This document shows positions 55,790-64,000 of a DNA stretch of 64,000 nt, piece after piece; position 1 is the stretch's first letter, and every line of letters starts with the position of its first letter. The stretch comes from Malachius bipustulatus. Lineage: Eukaryota > Arthropoda > Insecta > Coleoptera > Melyridae. The stretch spans positions 14,950,268 through 15,014,267 of the forward strand of contig OU342639.1 in the NCBI GenBank assembly GCA_910589415.1. Reading direction: 5' to 3'. A program made the translations under genes and the position numbers. A model generated the notes under the pieces. It was not told the DNA's origin and searched no databases. It was given only the letters and a program-made list of their open reading frames with translations.

Positions 55790-56975
55790 GGTTATCTCCG
55801 CCAGCACCGGCTATATAAAGAGAGCCAAATGAAGAGCTGACCAGAGGATCCGAGGTACTGACTCGTGAACCACTCTCCCTCCCTGTGAATTGAGCTCGGA
55901 GGTCACCGGAGGCATGTATTGAATGCACCCTGTCCCATTTACATAGCCGGCTACAGTAGGTCAATGAAATGAGTCGAACCTAATTGTAACCGGACATCGG
56001 CAGACCGACCAGAGCGGAGTGAGCTCTGGACGGCAACCGATTCAGTATAGGGAATCAGTCGGCGCTACGTTGAAGTACCGGCTAATCTCTTCAGTCCCTA
56101 TCCGGCCTGTATTGAGGGCCGGATTCAGTAACAGCCGTCCCGATGTGGTATTGAGGCATCGGGAACGGAGTTTGTTTCTGATAGCCTCGCCGCCGGAGAA
56201 CATTTCTCCCAGACTCCGTTCCGGCGCGTGTTCCGGAGACTACAGCAGCCAACACGCACTGTGCGACGGTGAGCGGGTGACTGGCGTTGAGGAAGCCAGC
56301 CGCGAACCGTTCTGTCGGTCGGCCAATCAGCATTCATTAATTGCCAAAACGCCAAAAGAAATTGCCAAACGCAATTTGAAAATGTGAAAAAATGTGAAAA
56401 TATGAGAAGAGCAAATATGCGTACATACATAATGAAAAGGGAAATAATAAAGGTGATTGAATGATTGAATGAAGCGGAAGTTATCTGTGTCTGCCTATTT
56501 GACACGCAGGATTAAAATAAATATTGCATGATCATGGCATGTGAACAATCTTATTTCCGCAGATCGTGATGGGAAATTTTCAAGAGATGTGTGGAACGGT
56601 ACCAAAAAGTATTTCAACTAGACAACCATGTGAGGGAGGAAGTAGCAATTAGCTGCAGTGGAGAGAGAGGATAATAAAAGAAATGTATATATATAGAAAC
56701 ACTAGTTTTATTTTTGTGTGCTAAAAATTTGATTGATATATAAAACTAAACAAACCTAAGAGAAGGGCTTGGACATTGAGTGTCGCACAGTGTCCGAGTT
56801 ATTCGAGTGGTTGATTCTGTTATCTTGTGCTCAGATTACAACATATCAATAATTAAGACTCCTTTAGCCTGGTCTGCTTGATGTACGGAAAACCAGACTG
56901 AGCGTTTATTTAAAAAGGGAAAATTAGGTTTGTATTTTGTTAATAATAAATCTGGTTTTAATAGATAAGAGCACC
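55790..56975 (+). promoter_or_regulatory. GC-rich leader with TATA box before a broken ORF
   Basis: A tatataaag TATA box at about 55812 lies next to an unusually GC-rich stretch (55840-56340) within AT-rich surroundings. The region leads to the ORF start at 56976, whose context gagcaccATGG is a good initiation site. This looks like a retroelement promoter and leader, but I found no terminal repeat or primer-binding site that would prove it. Minus-strand ORFs here are products of the high GC content. Confidence 0.35.
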
Positions 56976-57567
56976 ATGGATGCTAGAGAGTGGAAAGCTT
57001 TGACAGATTGGGTTGAAAAACAGGATGGAAAGGTGCCCTGGGTAGTTGTACCACGAGAAAATCAAAATTTTCAAAATGTTGATTTAACTGAAGAAGATGA
57101 GGAAAGATGAAAAAAGATATAAGATAAAAGATTAAAAAAAAGAGATGAGACTGATGAAAGTGGAGATGAGGTAGGAAAAGATGGGGGGGGGGCGAGAAAG
57201 AGAGATGAGTATAGACAAGACAATCCAAACCACTTCCGCAAGTAGTGAAGTGGAAAAAGTAAACTCTTTCACATCTAGGATTGCAGATGAGAAAAGCAAA
57301 TCAGATGAGATATTGGAGGTGGTAAAAGAGTTTTGTGTTACGTCTATCAATATGATAAAACAGTACCAAGAAGCACTGATTGGTGCGCAAACTGTGGTTT
57401 CTAATATGGAGAGAATTCAAAAATCGATTATTAATCAATTTGGAAAACAAAAGGAAGCATTTTCCAAGCAGACGAAAGCAATGGAACAAAAAACTGCTGA
57501 AGTTGGGAGGCAGTTAGTTGATATAAGAGCTAATTACAATAAAATAATGCATAATACAATATCATAA
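56976..57567 (+). pseudogene. Broken coiled-coil ORF, unidentified (gag-like?)
   Basis: From the ATG at 56976 the translation runs MDAREWKALTDWVEKQDGKV and on to DLTEEDEER, then meets TGA and TAA stops. The frame continues with KRDETDESGDEVG, and a run of nine G near 57184 shifts it. The last 128 codons are open and read as a heptad-rich coiled coil (EVVKEFCVTSINMIKQYQEA, then KQTKAMEQKTAEVGRQLVDI), ending at 57567. I do not recognise the family. An intronless, acidic then coiled-coil ORF behind a GC-rich leader would suit a retroelement gag or ORF1. It lies antisense within a receptor-gene intron. Confidence 0.5.
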
Positions 57568-57667
57568 ACTTTTACTGAATCCTCTCCAATAAGCCAACAG
57601 AAGTATGTTAAGTGGGATAGAAGATCAAAGAACGGTACTCCAGCTTAGATCAGACGAATGCAATGTA

Positions 57668-58517
57668 CCGGGTGGTCCATCACTTATGTCCACCCCAGAA
57701 ATAGAGGTTAATTTTAAAGATAAAACATTTAAACTTTGGGGATTTGTGTAATTAATATATGACCATATAATGGCATAATCAGATTAATTATTTTTTTGTT
57801 AGTTGAGCCATCAGCGATAAAAAACTGTAATTTGGTGTTAATGTGACCAAAATAAATTCGATTTTTCTTTCATACATCGATAGAAATCAAATAAGAAAAT
57901 CAAAATCGCTTAAAAAAAATATCAAAAAACTAATTACAAGCCTTTAATTAAATAAAATACTTAAAATATGGAAATGACAGCTAGAATGATTGATTTACGG
58001 AAGCAATAAAACTATCAGGATTTTGTAGGGCTGGTATAGCACAAATGTTAAGTAAACATATCCTAAGTAAACATTCATAAAAGAAGCCCCATTCGAGTTC
58101 AATGGCACATTCTTCTGACTGCTTTGAAGATTATTTATGGTAGGTACCTACCCTCATTAGATTAGTCAGTTTTATATTGCTCTACCCATATATCAATCAT
58201 TTTACCTGTCATTTCCATATTTTAAGTATTTTATTTAATTAAAGGCTTGTAATTAGGTTTTTGATATTTCTTTTAAGCGATTTTGATTTTCTTATTTGAT
58301 TTCTATTGATCTATTAAAGAAAAATCGAATTTATTTTGGTCACATTAACACCAAATTACAGTTTTATATCGCTGATGGCTCAACTAAAAAAAAATAATTA
58401 TTCTGATTATGCCATTATGTGGTCCTATATTAATTACACAAATCCTCAAAGTTTAAATTTTTTATCTTTAAAATTAACCTCTATTTCGGGGGTGGACATA
58501 AGTGATGGACCACCCGG
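57668..58517. mobile_element. Fold-back element, 850 bp, inside the LINE
   Basis: TA duplications (57666-57667 and 58518-58519) flank ends CCGGGTGGTCCATCACTTAT and its perfect complement. The arms of more than 300 bp pair almost completely, including the accaaattacag and ggcttgtaattag phrases. The loop of about 200 bp has no ORF. The minus-strand LINE reading resumes on both sides, which fixes the insertion boundaries. Confidence 0.9.
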
Positions 58518-58787
58518 TACAAGGTTTTTACAGTAGATATGTATCATCAAGAGATTTGGAATTCCGGATAACGAATCCCAAGGTTTTGCTGGTTGATTTA
58601 GAGAAGGAAGAAATGTGATCATTGAATGATATTCTGCTGTCGAAGAAGGCACCCAAGTCCTCAGCCGTTAAACACCTCCTCAAAACCTCGCCTTCAATTT
58701 CATAATTGAACTAAAGGGGATTCATCTTTCTCGTAAAACGCATAACCTTACACTTCGCGACGTTTAGTTGAAGAGTTGAAGATTGTT

Positions 58788-59890
58788 ACTATTATACCTT
58801 TTCAACATCAATTTCAGAAAAAGTCACACCAATTTCAGAAAAAGTCAAATCCAATTCAGTAAAAGGGGACTTCAATTTCAGAATAGTTAATTCAGATTCA
58901 GAAAAAGTAATTTCAATTTCAGAAAAGTAAACTCAGATCAGAATAGGTAAAGTCAACTTCAGAAAAAGTAAAAACAACTTGAGAATAAGTAATTCCAATT
59001 TAGGAAAAAGTACTAATTTTATTACCTTCAGATAAATGTTTTGTATTTATAGTACCATCAATTCATATTATTCAAGTGTTTAAACTTTATGTTATAATTA
59101 CATTAAAGTGGGTAGTGATTTCACAAGCGCTTAATCAAAATTATCACAAGTGTCATGAAGGTATACCGAACTAAAATATTAACAAGATGGTAAGACGTAG
59201 GCAAAATTTGAAGGCGATAAAACCTACGAACGCGTATTATACTATACTAAGTTGAAACAGAATGTACCTAATAAATTTGAAGTTTCTAGCAGCAAATGGA
59301 GTGCCCCAATGTGTAATGGTATCGACGGAAGGTGTTATGCACCCCAAACGCCCAGGCCTTCAAGCTTCAAGGCCCTTTCGGTCTCGGTGTCAATCCCACT
59401 GGACCTCACCGCCCAATCGATCGCATATTACATTTGTCATAAACATTCGAAAATTAATCTGCAAAATAGTGTGGGCTGAGCCAAGATCGAACCCATGATC
59501 TTGGGCTCCGTCGCCAGAGTCACCCATGCACCAGGAGCCTTTGTGGGGTGCCCTACAAAACAACTAATACATCACAGTAAATAAGCATACATCACACAGA
59601 AAAAATTATGAAAATAAACATATATGTACCTATAGTATAATAAATGCATTTATAAAAGATGATTTATTCACAGGAAGACCCTTAAATCTAATCTTCTGAA
59701 ATTGCTTTTACCAATTCTGAATTTGATTTACCTTTCTGAAATTGAAGTTGCCTTTTCTGAATTTGATTTTACCTTTCTGAAATTGAAGTTACCTTTTCTG
59801 TATTTGATTTAACATTTTCTGAATTTGATTTAACTTTTTCTGAAATAGAGGTTACTTTTTCTGAAGTTGACATTGAAAAGGTATAGTCCA
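58788..59890. mobile_element. Fold-back element with minisatellite inverted ends
   Basis: The left end is an array of about ten 21-bp units (58803-59015; unit like caatttcagaaaaagtaa), and the right end is an inverted array of about nine units (59687-59878). The two arrays are capped by tataccttttcaa and its complement. The roughly 670-bp interior contains a SINE and no transposase. The LINE coding sequence continues on both sides, so this is one inserted unit. Inverted ends built of short tandem repeats recall the Foldback (FB) elements of flies. No target duplication could be identified. Confidence 0.8.
59280..59545 (-). mobile_element. tRNA-derived SINE inside the minisatellite-ended element
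   Basis: On the minus strand, GGCTCCTGGTGCATGGGTGA begins a tRNA-like head with an A-box-like TGGTGCATGGG and a B box GGTTCGATC about 45 bp later. A GC-richer body of about 200 bp follows. It is unrelated in body sequence to the SINE at 28.2 kb. Confidence 0.55.
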
Positions 59891-60870
59891 CTACTGCAAG
59901 ATGAGACCAAGCTGCCGGTAGAGCCCGATCCAGTCGTCCAGGTAGTTCACTGACGCAAATATCTTTAAGTCGTCTGCAAAGAACAGAAAACAACTTAAAA
60001 CAGCACAAACGAAGATACAAACCCGGAAGCCATCAATTTGATTAAGAGCACCGAATAATCGAATTTATCAATGGCCTTCTAATGTCAGTGTAGACAACAT
60101 CTACCTGACCCCAGGTTGAGCAATAGCGTTGATTTAGAAAAGCCAGATTGGTGAGAAAAAAGCCATCTTGAAAGGGAGAAATCAAGTATTTAAAATAAGA
60201 ACAATCATGGTTGTAAATTGGTATTTAGAGCACTTTCGATAATGAGCATAGAAGTGAGATTGGTCAAGTCAGGTCAGGTATTCTCTACTTTAGAAGAAAA
60301 GTCAACTTTTCTAAGTATAGGACAGGTCTTAGAGGTTTTTCAACAATCATGAAACGTGTGAGTTTAGAGTGACAGGTTAAACAGCGCAGACAAGGGGTAA
60401 GAAAACACAACACAATTTCTCACAAGAAACGATGGAATTCTATCTGGACCACTGGTCTAGTTGTTCTTCATTCCTTTACATGTTTTGGTAACTTCATCGA
60501 TAGATAAATGTGGTAGATTCACAGAGTTAGAACTAGGGACGTCAGCATGGCCGGTTTTGGAACTAGTAAAATAGACAGATTCAAAATACTCTGCCAAACT
60601 ATTTAAAATATCCTGCAGGTCATATACGGCCGATACTGTTAGCCATAGCACTTGGTACCTATTCTGCTACCTTGCCTACTATTATTTAAAATGACCAAAA
60701 ACGTTTAGGATCCTGTCTAATAGATTTCTCAACTTCAGAAACACAGTCTTTATAGGCTGACCTAATTTGATCCTTTACCACTAATCTGAGAGCTGAGTAC
60801 TGCTGATAATGGAGAGCACAATAATTACTCTTTCTATACCTGGAACAGGTATGGATTTTAACTTTCTATG

Positions 60871-61837
60871 CCTATACAGATAATACAGATAATAATATTT
60901 AGTTTGCAACAGCAGAACTTCACTATATTCGTTAAAAAACAAGGCAATTTACTTTATAAACTGTGGTTGAATTCCTTTTTTAAATTAGGATCCAAAGGAT
61001 GTTAAGGAAAGTATTTTTTTATTATTTACTATAATTGTTTTAAGGTAGGTAAGGTAACTTTGAAATTTTGCAATTTTGAGTTGGAATAATAACGATATCC
61101 CAGGAGCTCGTTATAAAAAAAGCAGCGGTCAGGTGGGAAGAAAAGAAGGCAATATGATAGGAGCGGATTTTATGAAGGTACTGGTGGTTTATCAGCGGCC
61201 AGTCGGCTATATAAGACAAACAGCCAGTTTGTGCTTGCAGTTCGAATCCGGGACTTAACCGGAGAACTCACAATAGCCCCGAGCGCTGATCGGAGCCCCG
61301 GCAGTCCTCTTTCGGCCTCCTAGCGAGATGAGCCGGTAGGGAAGTCTTCGCCCCTAAGGTCCTATGGAACATTCTACATTTCAAAGATGCGGAAGTATTC
61401 ACGTCAATTCTGGACCTGCTAGAATGTATAATGAAATTAGGTCATATGGAACATTCTGCACTTGAGAGATGCGCAGCTCCAGCTCGTTAACTCCAACCAG
61501 TTTCATGACCAGTTCCATCTGGAAAGCTGTTCGCCACAGTTTCTTGACAAAGCAGTGTTCGTCTACTAATAGTAGAGAGTTCACAATATTGTTAACATCC
61601 AATTTGGTTGTGAGAACTGATTGTGGAGGAGTCTGGTACAGTGAAATGAACTGAGACAACAAGAAGTAATTATTATTCCGAGAATATTGTTTTGAGTTGT
61701 GGTGATAATAACAATAGATAGACAATACAATTATTATTATAAAATCCTCTAGGCACCTAAAGCTTATTACGATAATAAAGTGAAGGTTGTACCTAATATT
61801 ATAAATAATGCTAAATAATAATTTATTATAAACTCAC
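60871..61837. other. Intron sequence with a tRNA-like segment and an unassigned ORF
   Basis: A plus-strand segment at about 61178-61260 has a possible A box (ggtggtttatcagcgg) and a clear B box (GTTCGAATCC), followed by a GC-rich body to about 61360. This could be a third SINE type. A phrase gtcctatggaacattcta at 61369 recurs as gtcatatggaacattctg at 61441. A minus-strand ORF (61725-61399, 108 codons) includes CFVKKLWRTAFQMELVMKLV and is protein-like, but I do not recognise it. Confidence 0.35.
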
Positions 61838-61909
61838 AGTACTTTCAAATTAACGTATCTGTTGAAATCATCGCCCTCCAAATATTGAATCTCGTTATTA
61901 AGCAAAAGT
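61838..61909 (-). CDS. LGR receptor: upstream LRR exon
   Basis: Exactly 72 bp, between a tttgtttcag acceptor and a gtgagt donor on the minus strand, in phase 2. It encodes LLLNNEIQYLEGDDFNRYVN followed by LKVL, a standard leucine-rich repeat. It joins in frame to the next repeat exon at 55464, across a 6.4-kb intron full of mobile elements. With this exon the window holds nine repeats, close to the ten of vertebrate RXFP1. The LDLa module, signal peptide and remaining repeat(s) should lie beyond 64 kb. Confidence 0.85.
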
Positions 61910-61925
61910 CTGAAACAAACCTCAC

Positions 61926-62284
61926 TTGAATTATGAATACAAACTCTCTCTGTGTAAAACTTACAGGTGTGTCACATTTGGTGATATGTTTTGTGGGATA
62001 TCAATCAAAGCATTATCCTGGCACAATAATGCTGTAGAATACTTGCAAATGCAGTTTGAAGGATATTTTCTTAAGTCTGAAAACAAAAATCCGAACATTT
62101 TTTCAAACTTTGAGGAAAGTCGTATTTTGAATCGCGAAGTGTACGGATGTGTCTCCGAAGTCTCGTGATAATAAATACGCTACGTTAATAAGATGGACCG
62201 AGAATATCAGTTTAGTGATAAGACAACAGAAAATAAAATTAAACTATTTAAAAAGCAAAATATTGTGTTAAAACCATTAATAAA
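61926..62284. other. Flank and 5' leader of the Jockey-like element
   Basis: A plus-strand ORF (61926-62168) of 80 codons has no recognised motif. The leader of the following LINE probably begins near 62170, but no promoter or target duplication can be fixed because the element runs past the window end. Confidence 0.35.
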
Positions 62285-63595
62285 ATGCTGGGGCCTGATT
62301 TTTTCGGCCCCGGAATCAACAACGGAGAGCCAAATCTTCCAGTAAACAATGCAATACAGGATGTCCTAACTTCAAGTTCGCAAATGCAAATAGATAGTTT
62401 TCAACTAATGAACCAGCCAAATTCAAACGACAGCAATTATTTTTATTTGAATCAGAATCCAAATACAAACCCAAAACAAACACATAACGTAAATCATCCT
62501 CAACAAAACAATAATGATCGCCACTACTACCGAGTGACATCAACTAGCGACGAAGAAATTGATGATCAGAGTCCGAATACAAACCCATGGCAAAGTGTGA
62601 AAAGCACTAATAAGAGAAGAAAAATAAATGACACTAAATATAATGGAATAACTCTAAGCAATAGGTATAACGAGTTAAATGTAGACAACGACAAAACTGC
62701 TAACAACAAACAAGTCGAAAATAAAATTGTCAGACCTCCTCCAATATTCGTCTACGGTGTGACAAACTATAAAGAAATGATAACTAATTTCCAACAGATT
62801 GTAGAGATCGAACAGTACACTAATCGAACAAAAACCCTAGCTGATAACACAATAAAAATAAACTGCAATACTTCAGATACCTACAGAAAATTGATACATC
62901 ACATGCGAGATTCAAATATTATACACCATACGTATCAACCAAAAGAGGAACGAGCATACAGGGTGGTCATCAAACATATACATCACACTACTGATATAAA
63001 CGAAATAATTAAGGATGAACTAAACAAGCAGGGACACACAGTGAGAAATATCCTCAACGGGAGGAGTAGACTAACAAAAGAGCCGCTAAATATGTTTTTT
63101 GTAGACTTAGAACCTGCAGATAATAATAAGGATATTTATAAGATAAAACACCTTCAAAATAGAGCTATTCAAATTGAGCCACCAAGAAAGAGCAAAGGTA
63201 TCTCACAGTGTATGAGATGCCAACAGTATGGTCACACCAAAACATACTGTAATAAACCCTACGTATGTGTAAAATGTGGAGAGTCCCATAGTACACAGAG
63301 CTGTAAGAAAAACAGAGACACGCCTGCAAAATGTGCACTATGTGGCGGAGCCCACCCAGCCAATTATAAAGGCTGTGAATTTTATCATGGGCTTTTAAAA
63401 AAACCTAACAACGCCAACAACAGACTTAATATTCAGCAGACTACAGCAACCAATCAACTTTCAAACAATAGATCACAACCATCAGAACTGTTCCAACATC
63501 ATACCAGCTACGCAAACGTATTAAGAAGAAACAGCAACGAACCAAATGAAGAAGAGGAAGAATCTACCACTCTAAGTAAATTTCTAGCACTCTAA
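62285..63595 (+). CDS. Jockey-like LINE ORF1 (Gag-like), C-terminus altered
   Basis: 436 codons. The N-terminal half is Asn/Gln-rich and disordered. A PPPIFVYGVTNYKEM block then begins the RNA-binding region, with YRVVIKHIHHTTDINEI, DELNKQGHTVRNI and MFFVDLEPADNNKDIY (PRE_C2HC-type). Three cysteine-histidine knuckles follow (CMRCQQYGHTKTYC, CVKCGESHSTQSC, CALCGGAHPANYKGC). These features define the nucleocapsid-like ORF1 of the Jockey clade. The frame ends at SKFLAL and TAA because the 20-bp sequence cactctaagtaaatttctag is duplicated in tandem (63574-63613). Beyond the duplication the frame would continue EEFKNMFQELVQQN to 63696. Otherwise the ORF is intact. Confidence 0.9.
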   Translation: MLGPDFFGPGINNGEPNLPVNNAIQDVLTSSSQMQIDSFQLMNQPNSNDSNYFYLNQNPNTNPKQTHNVNHPQQNNNDRHYYRVTSTSDEEIDDQSPNTNPWQSVKSTNKRRKINDTKYNGITLSNRYNELNVDNDKTANNKQVENKIVRPPPIFVYGVTNYKEMITNFQQIVEIEQYTNRTKTLADNTIKINCNTSDTYRKLIHHMRDSNIIHHTYQPKEERAYRVVIKHIHHTTDINEIIKDELNKQGHTVRNILNGRSRLTKEPLNMFFVDLEPADNNKDIYKIKHLQNRAIQIEPPRKSKGISQCMRCQQYGHTKTYCNKPYVCVKCGESHSTQSCKKNRDTPAKCALCGGAHPANYKGCEFYHGLLKKPNNANNRLNIQQTTATNQLSNNRSQPSELFQHHTSYANVLRRNSNEPNEEEEESTTLSKFLAL

Positions 63596-63699
63596 GTAAA
63601 TTTCTAGAAGAATTTAAAAATATGTTTCAAGAACTAGTTCAACAAAATAGCATGATCTTGAACATGCTCACAACGCTGATTAGTAAAATTCACTAATTT

Positions 63700-64000
63700 T
63701 GTCAGAATAGCTCAGTGGAATGCCAATGGTATTCTGCAACATAAAAACGAAGTCGAGATTTTTCTAAAACATAACTTCATAGATATTCTTCTGGTAAGTG
63801 AAACCCATTTTACTGACAGATCCTATTTTAATGTGCCTCACTACACAACATATTTTACCAATCATCCAGACAACACTGCGCATGCTGGTACAGCAATACT
63901 AGTAAAAAGCACAATCAGCCACTATGAAATGGAAAAATATGAAAAAAAACTTTTTACAAGCTACAACAATAAAAGTTAAAATGTTACCATACGAACTATC
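63700..64000 (+). pseudogene. Jockey-like LINE ORF2, endonuclease start (partial)
   Basis: Directly after the natural ORF1 end, the frame gives RIAQWNANGILQHKNEVEIF, then IDILLVSETHFTD (catalytic Glu), FTNHPDNTAHAGTAILVKS, and so on. This is the N-terminus of the apurinic-type endonuclease of Jockey LINEs. A run of eight A near 63944 shifts the frame, which resumes as LQATTIKVKMLPYEL. The rest, including the reverse transcriptase, lies beyond the window. Whether the A-run shift is real or a base-calling error cannot be decided here. Confidence 0.8.

Larger units (their letters stand above)
57590..60870 (-). mobile_element. LINE ORF2 remnant split by two insertions
   Basis: Read from 60870 down, the remnant gives a pre-RT linker (DQIRSAYKDCVSEVEKS, RQDPKRFWSF), then SLAEYFESVYF, LPHLSIDEVTKTCKGMKNN, TSGPDRIPSFLVRNC, VDVVYTDI, DKFDYSVLLNQID and FFADDLKIFASVNYLDDW (catalytic ADD) at about 59960. 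After the insertion at 58788-59890 it resumes with LQLNVAKCKVMRFTRKMNPL and EDLGAFFDSRISFNDHISSF. After the fold-back element at 57668-58517 it ends with SKLEYRSLIFYP near 57600. Many stops are present, and the GVPQGS block is deleted. It is a Jockey-like family related to the LINE at 41.8-45.1 kb, and it fills a receptor-gene intron. Confidence 0.82.

Noticed and set aside
56019..56505. Overlapping ORFs on both strands in the GC-rich leader
   Set aside because: High GC reduces stop codons; neither strand gives a recognisable protein.
1..64000. CRISPR arrays, bacterial operons, rRNA, integrated prophage
   Set aside because: No regularly spaced repeats, no tightly packed same-strand genes and no rRNA or phage-like genes were seen.

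Overview
This window looks like AT-rich nuclear DNA from an insect with a large, transposon-packed genome. Two host genes support this: an Ig-domain neuronal adhesion gene of the dpr type and a leucine-rich-repeat relaxin-type GPCR, both split by spliceosomal introns. The rest is dominated by arthropod-type transposons: BEL/Pao, Ty3/gypsy, Jockey/CR1-like LINEs, mariner, PIF/Harbinger and DUF4817-type elements. The order cannot be fixed from the sequence alone. There is no sign of prokaryotic organisation, rRNA, CRISPR or operons.

Layout. 1-4.5 kb: AT-rich, with diverged direct repeats and a four-unit complex tandem array. 4.5-7.35 kb: a three-level nest in which a dead LINE (minus) is split by a PIF/Harbinger element, itself split by a 1,278-bp mariner. 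7.3-10.3 kb: no clear gene, one small ORF and a decayed LINE ORF1. 10.34-13.46 kb: a DUF4817/Tc1-mariner-type transposon with roughly 430-bp terminal inverted repeats, its left arm broken by a solo LTR. 15-17 kb: two fold-back elements and a CTCGT-rich patch. 20.0-20.85 kb: the last two coding exons of a dpr-like gene plus a decayed copy of one exon. 21.4 kb: another fold-back element. 22.67-26.14 kb: a long inverted repeat carrying an LTR retroelement with a 156-bp interior and a fold-back element. 28.2-34.3 kb: a SINE, two minus-strand LINEs and a fold-back element. 34.6-40.9 kb: a BEL/Pao element with one intact 1,768-codon polyprotein but no recognisable 3' LTR. 41.84-45.14 kb: an internally deleted LINE with a PHD-finger ORF1. 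46.0-61.9 kb: the receptor gene on the minus strand. 62.2-64.0 kb: the start of a Jockey-like LINE that runs off the window.

The receptor gene is the main host locus. I can place 13 exons, totalling 1,783 nt, whose splice phases fit one another: nine leucine-rich repeats, the C-terminal LRR cap and all seven membrane helices. The signal peptide, LDLa module and first repeats would lie beyond 64 kb. One 72-bp LRR exon carries an in-frame TGA; because that exon is symmetrical, skipping it would keep the frame. Its two large introns, and the flanks of the dpr gene, are filled by the mobile elements listed.

A recurrent theme is a set of fold-back elements with CAGGGTG-like ends and TA target duplications, one of which still carries a recognisable but broken transposase. 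Most insertions sit inside older insertions, so their relative ages can be read from the nesting.
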